Assembly (NCBI GenBank): GCA_022709755.1
Contig: JAKLIF010000001.1
Coordinates: 124,001-188,000 of the forward strand
Origin: Elusimicrobiota bacterium
GTDB taxonomy: Bacteria > Elusimicrobiota > Elusimicrobia > FEN-1173 > JAKLIF01
Reading direction: 5' to 3'
Length of the DNA stretch: 64,000 bases
How positions within the stretch are numbered: the first letter of the stretch is position 1; each line of letters opens with the position of its first letter. Of this stretch, positions 54,042-62,592 are shown in pieces. The position numbers were made by a program, and so were the translations under genes. The notes beneath the pieces are model-generated. The model ran no database searches. It was not told the origin of the DNA and saw only the letters and a program-made list of their open reading frames with translations.

Positions 54042-55086
54042 CGGTGATCCCCATGATGAATCCTCTTAAAAATCCCATGCCATAGACGACATGCCCGCCG
54101 ACCGTCAACACTCCGACGCGGAGGACACCCAGCCAATCCCCGGTGCGTCCTCCGTAAACGAGCGCGTGGGCGGCGGTGAGGAACGCGTACAGGGCCAGGG
54201 GTCCTTTCAGCGCGGCGGGCATGAAAAAAGAGAGCGGCAGAGACAACAGGAATAGGGCCGGGAAAAGGTGGACGGCCCGCACCGTGGAGGGACGGTATCG
54301 CGTCATCTGGCCGCGCCCCTTCCCCGAATGCCATATCTGCCGGCCATAACCGGACCAAGTGCCGCGACGCGTGTGGCGGACGACCAGTGTCGGCGAATGG
54401 AGCAACGGCACACCGCGCGCGATCAATTCCTGAAGCAGGAGATTCTCCTCGTTATAGAACAGCTGGTCATGAAAACGCAGTCCCATCCGATGAAAAACAT
54501 CACGGTGGAAACAGAGGTTGCACAGGATCAAGGAACGGTCATCCACCCATCGGTCGTCCGGCAAACCCCGATACCGCTCGCTCATCCGGCCGGCCCCCCA
54601 CCAGGACCCCAGGATGTAACCCACGCTCCTCTGGAAAGGCGTATTTTCCTCCGGATCCAGGTTGGGCCCGCCGACCACCATCAACGACGGATATTGGACC
54701 ACCTTCCCGTTCCATCGATTGAAGAAATCCTCCGGCACGGTCACATCATCATCCAGAAAATAGAGGTAGGCCCCTTTCGCGTTCAAGGCGGCCCAATTCC
54801 TCGAGCCGCTCTTGGTGGACACCGGACTGGACGCCAACCGGAGCAGGGGATGTCCGCCCGAGGCCTCGTCCTTCCCGCTGTCCGGCCCGTGACGAACCAC
54901 GAAGATCTCTTGCAGGGGCCGGTATCCGTCCCCCCACTCCCGCCGGGAGTCGGTGAAACGATCCGCCGCGCGGAAAAGGCCGTCCAGTGTGGCCCGGAGC
55001 GCCTCGAGGGGCCGGTTCGTGAGAAGGATGACGCTGAGCCCGGCCGGACCGGATTCATTCTGGGACTGCGGTTGGGTTTCGATCAT
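54025..55086 (-). CDS. GT2-family glycosyltransferase with membrane tail
   Basis: Protein of 353 aa. A GT-A domain (about 15-255) shows SVILLTNRPLEAL, GAYLYFLDDDVTVPEDFF (the DxD-type metal site) and the RGVPLLHSPTLVVRHTRRGTW segment. Two or three membrane helices (about 265-345) anchor it. It is the first gene of the export cluster. A TTGACG-17-TAAAAC promoter lies just upstream. It probably adds or starts a sugar on a lipid carrier at the inner membrane. Confidence 0.88.
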   Translation of the reverse strand: MIETQPQSQNESGPAGLSVILLTNRPLEALRATLDGLFRAADRFTDSRREWGDGYRPLQEIFVVRHGPDSGKDEASGGHPLLRLASSPVSTKSGSRNWAALNAKGAYLYFLDDDVTVPEDFFNRWNGKVVQYPSLMVVGGPNLDPEENTPFQRSVGYILGSWWGAGRMSERYRGLPDDRWVDDRSLILCNLCFHRDVFHRMGLRFHDQLFYNEENLLLQELIARGVPLLHSPTLVVRHTRRGTWSGYGRQIWHSGKGRGQMTRYRPSTVRAVHLFPALFLLSLPLSFFMPAALKGPLALYAFLTAAHALVYGGRTGDWLGVLRVGVLTVGGHVVYGMGFLRGFIMGITDEGQP

Positions 55087-55093
55087 GCGATTG

Positions 55094-55122
55094 GTTTTAG
55101 TCTATCAAAGCGTTTCCGTCAA
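55094..55122 (-). promoter_or_regulatory. Promoter for the export/GT cluster
   Basis: On the minus strand TTGACG (55122-55117), 17-nt spacer, TAAAAC (55099-55094). The -10 is only a partial match, but it is placed immediately ahead of the ATG at 55086 of the first gene of the run, which implies a very short leader. Confidence 0.5.
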
Positions 55123-55149
55123 TTCAACGTGACTTTTCCCTCAAAAAAC

Positions 55150-55178
55150 TTGAAACAAATTACACAAACGGTTAGGAT
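55150..55178 (+). promoter_or_regulatory. Promoter for the class A PBP gene
   Basis: TTGAAA (55150-55155), 17-nt spacer, TAGGAT (55173-55178), divergent from the export-cluster promoter. Transcription would start only a few bases before the ATG at 55190, so the message would be almost leaderless. Confidence 0.45.
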
Positions 55179-55189
55179 GTTGTCTATCC

Positions 55190-57424
55190 ATGAAACTTTG
55201 GGAACTCATCAAGAAATCCTGGGAGAACCACCGGTTCGTATTGGTCTTTTCCGTTCTATACTGCGTGCTCTCCATCTGGATGGCCATCCTGTTCCGCCGT
55301 TATCTCGGCGAACTACCGCCGGTCAACCAGCTGGAAGGATACATCCCCTCCCTCATCACCAAGATCTACGACGTCCACGGAGACCTCATCACGGAACTCT
55401 TCGTCGAGCGCCGGAGCGTCGTCCCCCTCACTCAGATCCCCTTGGATTTCCAGCGCGCCACGCTGGCCATCGAGGACTCCAATTTCTACGAGCATTGGGG
55501 AGTCGACGTCAAAGGCATCCTCCGGGCGTTCCTGAGCAACCTCCGCGCCCGTCGCGCCGCACAGGGCGGGTCCACCATCCCCCAACAGCTGTCCAAGACG
55601 ATCTTCCTCACGCGGACCAAGACCTACGAGAGGAAGATCAAGGAGCTGATCCTGACGCTCCAGATGGAACGGTATTTCAGCAAGGACGAGATCCTCCAGT
55701 TGTATCTCAACCAGATTTATTACGGCAACGGGGCTTATGGGGTGGAAGCGGCCTCTCGGGTCTACTTCGGAAAACACGTCGGGGAACTGACGCTCGGCGA
55801 ATGCGCGCTCCTGGCCGGGCTCCCCAGGGCGCCGCAATACTATTCCCCCTTCGACCACCCCAAACGGGCCCTCCTGCGGCGCGCCGTCGTCCTCAACCGC
55901 ATGCGCGAGATGGGTTTCATCACGGAAAAAGAGGCCCTGCAGGCCATCGGCCAATCCATGCAGATCCGGAAGGTCCCCCTCACTCCCCAACAAGCCGCCT
56001 ATTTCGTCGAACACGTCCGGTTGGAACTGGAACCCCGTTACGGTTCCACCGCCCTGTATCGCGGAGGACTCTCGATCTACACCACGCTGGACCTGCGCAT
56101 CCAGAAAGCGGCGGAAGAGACGACCGCCCAACATCTCTCCTCCTTCGATGAACAACATGCGGAAAAAAGACTGCTGTATCTCCTCAAGAACAAGAAGATC
56201 GATGCGGCGTATTACAACAAGTGGCGACGCTGGATGGACAAGAAGGCGCGGGGAGACGAGGTCGAGGACATCGTGTGGGAGGAACCGACGCCCGTGCAGG
56301 GAGGCTTGGTCGCCATCGACCCACCGACGGGCGGGATCCGCGCTTTGATCGGAGGCCGCGACTTTCAGAAATCACAGTTCAACCGGGCCACACAGGCCAA
56401 ACGCCAGCCGGGATCCACGTTCAAACCGTTCGTCTGGCTCGCGGCCCTCGAATCCGGCTTTTCGCCGTCCACGATCGTGGACGACTATCCGATCGCCTAC
56501 GCCAACGTGGAGCGCCATCCGGAACTGGTGGTCGAGACGACGTCCTATGACCTGTTACAGATCGCCGTCACGGGCTATTACACCCCCGACAGAGATCCGA
56601 AAGCGCCCGATCCGATCTGGGCCCCCAAGAATTGGGACGACAAGTATCTCGGTCCGGTCACCCTGAGGAAGGGGTTGTCCTTGTCGAGGAACCTCGTGTC
56701 GGTGCGACTCATCGACCGGGTGGGACCCCGGACCGTCATCGACGTGGCCCAAAAATCGGGCATCCGGAGCAAACTCGACCCCGTGCTGTCCCTGTCCCTG
56801 GGTTCTTCGGTCGTCACCATTCTGGAGATCGTCAGCGCGTTCTCCACATTCGCCAACAACGGCGTCCACATGGACCCCTATTCCGTCGAGAAGGTGGTGG
56901 ATGCCGACGGACGGATCCTCGAGGAACATCTCCCGCAGGCCCAGATGTCGTTCAGCCCGCAGATGAACTATCTGATCTCTCATCTCATGGAGATGGTGGT
57001 GAAGGAAGGGACGGCCCGCCACGCACGGCTCCTGGGACGGGCCGCCGCCGGGAAGACGGGCACCACGCAAGACATGCGGGACGTCTGGTTCATCGGCTAT
57101 ACGCCGGACCTGGTCACGGGCGTCTGGGTGGGTTATGACGATTTCGTGCCCCTGGGGAAGAAGATCACCAGCGCCGGGACGACCGTGCCCTGGTGGACCG
57201 ATTTCATGGCGGGGGCCCTCAAACCCATGCCGCCTCGGGATTTCGACGTGCCGCCGGGGATCGTCTTCGCCAAGATCTGCGCGGATTCGGGCTTCTTATC
57301 GATGCCGTCGTGCCCCCACACAACGCTGGAAGCGTTCCTGAAGGACAAAGTCCCTCAGGATTTCTGCAAGACGGACCACCGCAAATTCTTCTTCATGACC
57401 CCGGCGCTCGAGATCACCGAATAA
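55190..57424 (+). CDS. Class A penicillin-binding protein (PBP1A type)
   Basis: Protein of 744 aa that polymerises and cross-links peptidoglycan. One N-terminal membrane helix (about 16-38) precedes a GT51 domain with IEDSNFYEHWG and GGSTIPQQLSKTIFL. The transpeptidase domain has the three active-site motifs STFK (S409, K412), SRN (499-501) and KTG (622-624). The gene is complete. Its last 58 bp recur at 59323-59380, bracketing an AT-rich insertion, so the 3' end was duplicated when the neighbouring gene arrived. Confidence 0.96.
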   Translation: MKLWELIKKSWENHRFVLVFSVLYCVLSIWMAILFRRYLGELPPVNQLEGYIPSLITKIYDVHGDLITELFVERRSVVPLTQIPLDFQRATLAIEDSNFYEHWGVDVKGILRAFLSNLRARRAAQGGSTIPQQLSKTIFLTRTKTYERKIKELILTLQMERYFSKDEILQLYLNQIYYGNGAYGVEAASRVYFGKHVGELTLGECALLAGLPRAPQYYSPFDHPKRALLRRAVVLNRMREMGFITEKEALQAIGQSMQIRKVPLTPQQAAYFVEHVRLELEPRYGSTALYRGGLSIYTTLDLRIQKAAEETTAQHLSSFDEQHAEKRLLYLLKNKKIDAAYYNKWRRWMDKKARGDEVEDIVWEEPTPVQGGLVAIDPPTGGIRALIGGRDFQKSQFNRATQAKRQPGSTFKPFVWLAALESGFSPSTIVDDYPIAYANVERHPELVVETTSYDLLQIAVTGYYTPDRDPKAPDPIWAPKNWDDKYLGPVTLRKGLSLSRNLVSVRLIDRVGPRTVIDVAQKSGIRSKLDPVLSLSLGSSVVTILEIVSAFSTFANNGVHMDPYSVEKVVDADGRILEEHLPQAQMSFSPQMNYLISHLMEMVVKEGTARHARLLGRAAAGKTGTTQDMRDVWFIGYTPDLVTGVWVGYDDFVPLGKKITSAGTTVPWWTDFMAGALKPMPPRDFDVPPGIVFAKICADSGFLSMPSCPHTTLEAFLKDKVPQDFCKTDHRKFFFMTPALEITE
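57367..57424 (+). repeat. Direct repeat copy 1: functional 3' end of the PBP gene
   Basis: 58 bp ending exactly at the PBP stop codon are repeated at 59323-59380 with a single mismatch. The 1,898 bp between the copies are AT-richer and hold one GT39-like gene. This copy supplies the real C terminus. Confidence 0.95.
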
Positions 57425-57517
57425 TGCGGGCACGCCCCGCCAGCGGATACAGTCTCCGCGCCCATGTCATAATCCCAAATCCCCATAAATCACATTCACA
57501 TCGATCAGATTCGGGAC

Positions 57518-59221
57518 ATGCAAGATAATAATATCATCGATACCAAACGACACCCGCCGTCGATAAAACATATATCTCTGGGTTATTCCATATTCATATT
57601 CATCGTTTATGCACTCCTGTTCTCATGGCGTCACCAGGACGACTATAACAACGTATTTTACATCGTCTACCTCACAATACCGCTTCTCCTCCTTCTGTCG
57701 AGGCAATTCCGGAAGACAATCCTATCGAGCCTCTCAGACAAACGTCTGCTTTTCCTTTTTACTCTTGCGTTGATCGCCCGCTGTTCACTGTCACTGTTTG
57801 CTTTTGCGCACATCAACTATCATGGCTATACCTACTTCAGATTGCTCGGGCACGCACACCACGCAACATTACCCTATGGGTTCACCTATAACATATTCTG
57901 GGGGCCCCTCGCCTTGCTCAACCGCATCGGGCTCTTATCCCACGACGTTCTGTTTTCATCCAACCTGCTGCTGAATATCTCTTGCGCTTACATCCTGTTC
58001 ACTATTTTACGGTTATTACTCGGGGGCGGGATTGCCCCCTATGTCGGTTTTTATCTTTTTGCGGTTTCCCCGATACAGATCCGTTATGCGGCGACGGAAT
58101 CACACTTCACACTCGTTCTTTTTCTTCATCTCCTTCTGATCACCACGGCCTGCCTATACAGGGAAACCCAAGAACCCCTGTTCGTGCCGACCTTTTTCCT
58201 GATGCTCGCTTTTTTGACATTCACGCGACCCGAACAATTCATCATCGCGATCCCCTTCTCACTCTTCCTGTTGATCTATTCTAAAATACCCCTCAAGGAA
58301 CTCCTTTTTTATCTCACCTGCTACGCCTTAATCATCGCTGTTCCATTTTATGAGCCGCTTCAGCGAACCTGGCCCATGTTCATGGCAGACGCTCAAACAC
58401 ATCCAGGGTCCATTCGCATGAACTGGAAAAATATTATATTCCCGTTCAGCAACACCCTCTATTCCAATAATCATCTTCTAATTCCGACATATCTAATGGC
58501 GATCCCTGGATTCATCTACGGCATCCTTGGCCAGAAAACCCGGCGATTCGCCCTGGGATTGTTCGCCCTCTATTTGTTTTTCAATATTCCATTGAGCTAT
58601 AAGGTATTCAACGGGTATTTTATCGCCTATCTGTATTCAAGTTATTGGGAATACATCCCCATCATCTTCTGTTGTTTTTTTATTCATTTCATATATTCCA
58701 AATACGGGGGAACGATCTCCATTCTATTGACACTCACACTCACACTACTCCCATACACAAACTACATAAAAATAACCGAAAAATACGACGAGCAGATTGA
58801 ATATGAGTTCATTAAGAAACACTACAAGAACGAGTATGGGAAAATCGGACTTCTCAGAGGTAGCCACGTGTTCCCATTTAATCCATCCCTTTATGGTGAA
58901 TTATTTCAGAACCTTACCCCTATCAGATTCTCGGCGATCATCGGGAAGACCGATGCGGCTGAATTCTGCTTTCCCGCGCCCAACGACAAGTTCTCCGTCT
59001 ATTTCAGGTCTCTCTCCCATGGATTCCGTCAACAAGACGAGGAGTTATCCAGACAAGGATTCATCCCAATCGACATCAAGCATTTCATCTTCAAGCAAAG
59101 ATATCCCTCCTACCCACAAGGCACTCCTTTAACGATTGGATTCTATCGTTATACTCGGCCCCATTCAGCATCTCCCAAAAATGCAGAACCGGATCGAGGC
59201 AACGACGCGATTGAGAATTGA
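57518..59221 (+). CDS. GT39-like membrane protein in an AT-rich insertion
   Basis: Protein of 567 aa with about twelve membrane segments in the first ~410 residues and a soluble C-terminal ~150 residues. It resembles PMT-like GT-C glycosyltransferases in layout; the first periplasmic loop includes HINYHGYTYFRL and lacks a clear Asp-Glu pair, so activity is uncertain. Base and codon use are AT-rich, unlike neighbours, and the gene is bounded by the duplicated PBP 3' end, which marks it as acquired. The ribosome site (TCGGGAC) is weak. Confidence 0.65.
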   Translation: MQDNNIIDTKRHPPSIKHISLGYSIFIFIVYALLFSWRHQDDYNNVFYIVYLTIPLLLLLSRQFRKTILSSLSDKRLLFLFTLALIARCSLSLFAFAHINYHGYTYFRLLGHAHHATLPYGFTYNIFWGPLALLNRIGLLSHDVLFSSNLLLNISCAYILFTILRLLLGGGIAPYVGFYLFAVSPIQIRYAATESHFTLVLFLHLLLITTACLYRETQEPLFVPTFFLMLAFLTFTRPEQFIIAIPFSLFLLIYSKIPLKELLFYLTCYALIIAVPFYEPLQRTWPMFMADAQTHPGSIRMNWKNIIFPFSNTLYSNNHLLIPTYLMAIPGFIYGILGQKTRRFALGLFALYLFFNIPLSYKVFNGYFIAYLYSSYWEYIPIIFCCFFIHFIYSKYGGTISILLTLTLTLLPYTNYIKITEKYDEQIEYEFIKKHYKNEYGKIGLLRGSHVFPFNPSLYGELFQNLTPIRFSAIIGKTDAAEFCFPAPNDKFSVYFRSLSHGFRQQDEELSRQGFIPIDIKHFIFKQRYPSYPQGTPLTIGFYRYTRPHSASPKNAEPDRGNDAIEN

Positions 59222-59322
59222 AGTCTATATTCAACAGGGCATTACACCTGACCGCCCTGGTCGCCATCAAACCTCTTCCGTGGAGCCGGATGCGATCATG
59301 ACGGACACCCCCCGGGTTTCCA

Positions 59323-59380
59323 CAAGACGGACCACCGCAAATTCTTCTTCAGGACCCCGGCGCTCGAGATCACCGAATAA
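59323..59380 (+). repeat. Direct repeat copy 2: orphan fragment of the PBP gene end
   Basis: 58 bp identical to the end of the PBP coding region except one T-to-G change, including the stop codon TAA. It is not attached to a reading frame that makes sense upstream. It ends 8 bp before the convergent feoB stop, so the original gene order was evidently PBP then feoB. Confidence 0.95.
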
Positions 59381-59388
59381 CGCTCCCC

Positions 59389-61416
59389 TCAGAACAACCA
59401 GGGATGGAACAGCGTCAGGACCTGGTTGGCGGTTCCCCCCACCAGCACAGCCACCACGATCGTGAAGACGGCGATCATTCCCGCGGACTTCCAACCGAGT
59501 TCCTTGACCAGGGCGGAAACGGCGGCGAGGCAGGGGACGTACAAAGAGGCCACGAGAGCGAACACGAAGATCTGTTGTTTCGTCATAAACGAGAGGAGGT
59601 TCTGGATGTGCGGGCCCTGCTGGATGATGGCCAACGCCAGAAGCAATTGAAGGGCCAGTTCCTTCCTCAGTATCCCGAACAACAGACAGATTCCGGCCAC
59701 TTCCGGCAAGCCGAGCCAATCATGGACCACGAGACTCAAGGGTTTGGTGAGGAACCACATATATTCCGACTCATAGAGCCATCCCAACACGATGCTCCCG
59801 ACCACGATCATGGGGACGGCCAGCACGATGAATTCCCGGAACCGAACCCATGTCTTCCGAAAGAGTATCTTCGCCCGCGGCATTCGGAACGGAAAAACCT
59901 CCATGATCATCCCCGATGACTGCCCCGGCAACATCACGGCCATGAGCCGTCCGACCGTCAGGGTGACGGCGAAGATGATCAGATAGACCATCAGGGCCCA
60001 GGCCCAACCCAGGAAAAAAGCGACAGCCCCCATGATGATCGCCGTCCGCGCGCTGCAGGGCACGAGCGTGATGAGGGTGCACGCGATGATCTTTTCCCGC
60101 CGGTTCGACAAGATCCTCGTGCCGACGATCGCCGGCACGTTGCATCCGGCGCCCGCCATGAACGGGATCACGGACTTTCCGTGAAGACCGATCTTCGTCA
60201 TCAGGCTATCCGACAGGAAAGCCACCGAATTGAGATACCCCGAATCCTCCAGAACAGCGAGAACCCCATAGAACACGAGCACATAGGGGATTCCCACCGA
60301 AAAAGCCGCCTGCAACCCGGCGTCCACTCCCCAGAGGACTGATTTCGACAGGACTCCGACGCCCCAGAGAGACGTCACCAAGTCACGAAGATGGGGAGAG
60401 ATGACGGTGGTCCAAAACAGATCGAACATCGCCGAAAGGAATCCACCGACATGATACATGAGCATGAACACCGCCAAGAGTCCCCCGATCAGGATCGGAA
60501 GACCCTTCACCGGGTCCATGGTCCACCCCCAGAACGTCGTGGACAACGGGGCGTCCAAAGAATTTTTTCGGATGACGAGGCGACTGAGATGATGCGCGAA
60601 ACGATGTCTCTCTCGAACCACTCGGAGGCCCGACTTCTCGCCGGACCGCCTCTCGATGACGGCGCCGATCTCCCCCACCGTCGCCGCCACTCTTTTCCCG
60701 GCCTCCCCCCTGAGCCGGGCCAAAAACTCCTCATCCTCCTCCAACAGGAGCACCGCCAAAGACCTGGGGGAAAGCCCGTCCGGAGGAGAGAACCGTTCCC
60801 GTCCGATGAAATCCGACAGTTCCTTGATCGCGCCAGACAGCCCCTCTTCGTAAACGGGAAGAAGCGGTAAAGGGTGCTCTTTTTTCAACGCCACAGCCCG
60901 GCACGCCCGGATCAGATCGGTGATCCCCTCCCCCCGGGTGGCCGTCATCGGGATGACCCTCACTCCCAAAAGTTCCGCCAATCGCGGAGTGTCGACACGG
61001 ATCCCCTGCCGGGAAGCGATGTCCATGAGATTGCAGGCGACGACCAAGGGAACCTCCAGATCAATGAGTTGGAGGACCAGATAGAGGTTCCGCTCCAGAT
61101 TTGTCGCATCCACGACCGCCACCACGACATCGGCCTGTTTCTCAAGGATCGCTCGCCGGGCCACGGCCTGGTCCTCGGAGACCGAGCCGAGGGCATAGGT
61201 GCCGGGCAGGTCGATGACGCCGAAATTAAATCCCCCATGGGAGGAGGATCCGACGTTCAACGACACCGTCTTTCCGGGATAGTTCGCCGTCATCGAACCC
61301 AACCCCGTCAACTCGTTGAACAGGGTGGACTTCCCGACGTTGGGATTCCCCGCCAACGCGATGACGAATTCCGCGTGACCCCGGATCTTCCCGATCTCCG
61401 TCAGCCCGTCTGTCAT
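59389..61416 (-). CDS. feoB: Ferrous iron transport GTPase FeoB
   Basis: Protein of 675 aa. The cytosolic G domain has GNPNVGKST (23-30 region), DLPGTYAL and a CNLMD segment; the membrane part has the two GATE modules with GAGCNVPAI and CSARTAIIMGA, and a C-terminal LYVPCLAAVSAL segment. The start at 61416 overlaps the regulator stop by 4 bp (ATGA) with GAGG upstream; an ATG at 61434 lacks a ribosome site. It is co-expressed with a DtxR-FeoA regulator, so uptake is iron-controlled. Confidence 0.96.
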   Translation of the reverse strand: MTDGLTEIGKIRGHAEFVIALAGNPNVGKSTLFNELTGLGSMTANYPGKTVSLNVGSSSHGGFNFGVIDLPGTYALGSVSEDQAVARRAILEKQADVVVAVVDATNLERNLYLVLQLIDLEVPLVVACNLMDIASRQGIRVDTPRLAELLGVRVIPMTATRGEGITDLIRACRAVALKKEHPLPLLPVYEEGLSGAIKELSDFIGRERFSPPDGLSPRSLAVLLLEEDEEFLARLRGEAGKRVAATVGEIGAVIERRSGEKSGLRVVRERHRFAHHLSRLVIRKNSLDAPLSTTFWGWTMDPVKGLPILIGGLLAVFMLMYHVGGFLSAMFDLFWTTVISPHLRDLVTSLWGVGVLSKSVLWGVDAGLQAAFSVGIPYVLVFYGVLAVLEDSGYLNSVAFLSDSLMTKIGLHGKSVIPFMAGAGCNVPAIVGTRILSNRREKIIACTLITLVPCSARTAIIMGAVAFFLGWAWALMVYLIIFAVTLTVGRLMAVMLPGQSSGMIMEVFPFRMPRAKILFRKTWVRFREFIVLAVPMIVVGSIVLGWLYESEYMWFLTKPLSLVVHDWLGLPEVAGICLLFGILRKELALQLLLALAIIQQGPHIQNLLSFMTKQQIFVFALVASLYVPCLAAVSALVKELGWKSAGMIAVFTIVVAVLVGGTANQVLTLFHPWLF

Positions 61417-62069
61417 CCTGTTTTCCTCACCCATATCGAGCGTGCGATATCGTTCCCCAAAGCATAAGCCGTCTCCCCGACCCTGACGATGACGGCCCCG
61501 CCGAAGGGCGCCTTCCTCTCGACCCTGATCTGCGTCTTGGGCATCAGCCCGATGGAGGCGAGATAGCGGAGTTGTTTCGGTTCCTCGTCGGTGATCTTGA
61601 CGATCCGTGCGCGGTCATGGACGTTCAGCGAGGCCAGGGGATGGGAATGGTCATCCCGGATCTTCCCTGACAGCGTCGGCACCGGATTTCCATGAGGACA
61701 TGTCTCCGGATTTCCCAGTAACTCGAACATCCGGACCTCCACGGCCCTGGAGAGTCCGTGTTCCAGGCGGTGGGCCTCCCGGTGGGCCTCCTCCCATTTG
61801 ATCCCCAGCTTATCGACAAGGAACCTCTCCGACAACCGGTGTCGGCGGACCACATCGATCGCGACGGCGCGACCCTTGGCCGTCAGCTTCACCCCCTTAT
61901 AGGGCGAATGGACCACAAACCTTTCAATCGCCATCTTCTTGATGTTTTCCGACACGGAGGCGGCGGAGATCTGGAGATGATCCGCAATGGCCTGCGTGGT
62001 CGAGGCAACGCCCTCCGACTCCAAATGAAAGAGGGTCTCCAAATAATCTTCACGGCTGGGGGTGATCAT
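61413..62069 (-). CDS. DtxR/MntR-family metalloregulator with C-terminal FeoA/SH3 domain
   Basis: Protein of 218 aa. The winged-helix domain (about 1-65) includes DHLQISAASVSENIKKM; the dimerisation/metal-binding domain follows (about 65-135: HRLSERFLVDKLG, EAHRLEHGLS, CPHGNPVPT); and a FeoA-like SH3 domain covers about 145-218. It should sense Fe2+ or Mn2+ and repress its own operon. A 22-bp perfect palindrome overlapping the -10 lies 12 nt upstream of the ATG. AGGAGG gives a strong ribosome site. Which metal it senses is not certain, but feoB points to iron. Confidence 0.94.
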   Translation of the reverse strand: MITPSREDYLETLFHLESEGVASTTQAIADHLQISAASVSENIKKMAIERFVVHSPYKGVKLTAKGRAVAIDVVRRHRLSERFLVDKLGIKWEEAHREAHRLEHGLSRAVEVRMFELLGNPETCPHGNPVPTLSGKIRDDHSHPLASLNVHDRARIVKITDEEPKQLRYLASIGLMPKTQIRVERKAPFGGAVIVRVGETAYALGNDIARSIWVRKTG

Positions 62070-62080
62070 GGACTGCCTCC

Positions 62081-62127
62081 TGATTTAGGTATACCTAAAT
62101 CATACACAGATCGGAGAGAGCCGGCAA
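62081..62127 (-). promoter_or_regulatory. Promoter and palindromic DtxR-type operator of the feo operon
   Basis: On the minus strand TTGCCG (62127-62122), 17-nt spacer, TATGAT (62104-62099). A perfect 22-bp palindrome with core TTTAGGTATACCTAAA spans 62081-62102 and starts inside the -10 box. It resembles known DtxR/IdeR/MntR boxes. Metal-bound repressor would exclude RNA polymerase. Confidence 0.88.
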
Positions 62128-62180
62128 GCACTCTATCGATGGGCTTTTGCGGGGAGGGCGACTCAGATCAAACAAGCGTA

Positions 62181-62220
62181 CAGGAAAATAGGAGCTCCCG
62201 AAGGGGCTCCTATTTTCCTG
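62181..62220. repeat. Second copy of the tRNA-Gln terminator hairpin
   Basis: A near-perfect hairpin with stem CAGGAAAATAGGAGC / GCTCCTATTTTCCTG. It is a diverged copy of the tRNA-Gln terminator at 62484-62523, and the ~10 bp outside it are also shared (block 62168-62226 matches 62471-62529). No tRNA body is attached; the left hairpin array begins at its edge. Confidence 0.85.
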
Positions 62221-62390
62221 GGGCGCCCTTGTCCAAAACAACAAGGACAGCCTGGTGACAATATGAAATCTGGGGCGCCCTTGTCCAAAACAACAAGGAC
62301 AGCCTGGTGACAATATGAAGTCTGGGGCGCCCTGGCCCAAAGATGCCAGGACGGCCACGCGACAATATGAAATCTGGGGCGCTAGGATTC
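62218..62390 (+). repeat. Left hairpin array of tRNA-Gln: three 52-bp units plus tRNA 3' fragment
   Basis: Units start at 62218, 62270 and 62322 with an exact 52-bp period. Each reads CTGGGGCGC, then a hairpin (TGTCC/GGACA in the first two, CCTGGC/GCCAGG in the third), then a tail ending ACAATATGAAATCT or a close variant. The fourth position (62374-62390) is a 17-bp copy of the tRNA-Gln 3' end. The units are homologous to those right of the tRNA but point the opposite way, so both arrays face the tRNA. The next 80 bp (62391-62470) hold a CGGCAC/GTGCCG hairpin and nothing else I recognise. Confidence 0.88.
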
Positions 62391-62483
62391 CCTCTCCGAA
62401 GACTCCGAGGGCCGCGCGCGGCACATCGTGCCGACAACCCGCACAGCGAACCTTCTTTACTGGTTCAAATTCAAACAGGCGTA

Positions 62484-62523
62484 CAGAAAAATAGGAGCTC
62501 CTTCAGGAGCTCCTATTTTTCTG
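62484..62523 (-). terminator. Rho-independent terminator of tRNA-Gln
   Basis: An 18-bp perfect stem around a 4-nt TTCA loop, with an A-rich and T-rich base, directly after the tRNA 3' end on the minus strand. Its last three bases overlap the tRNA end. Confidence 0.88.
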
Positions 62524-62592
62524 GGGCGCTAGGATTCGAACCTAGGAATGACGGCTCCAAAGGCCGTTGCCTTACCGCTTGGCTACGCCCCA
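62521..62592 (-). tRNA. tRNA-Gln (UUG anticodon)
   Basis: A 72-nt tRNA on the minus strand. The acceptor TGGGGCG pairs with CGCCCCA, discriminator G. The D-arm contains AGCGGTAA; the anticodon stem ACGGC/GCCGT carries loop CTTTGGA with anticodon TTG; the T-arm is CTAGGTTCGAATCCTAG. CCA is not encoded. In many bacteria tRNA-Gln lies near ispE, as it does here, though a hairpin array and spoVG now separate them. Hairpin arrays abut the 5' end and lie just beyond the 3' terminator. Confidence 0.97.

Noticed and set aside
57486-57497. ATTCACATCG shared with the tRNA-Gln array tail, near the GT39 insertion border
   Set aside because: A 10-base match is expected by chance at this window size and no hairpin or acceptor-like head accompanies it.
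59222-59322. A start of a new gene in the region leading to repeat copy 2
   Set aside because: No ribosome site or family features; the stretch looks like the ragged end of the inserted segment.
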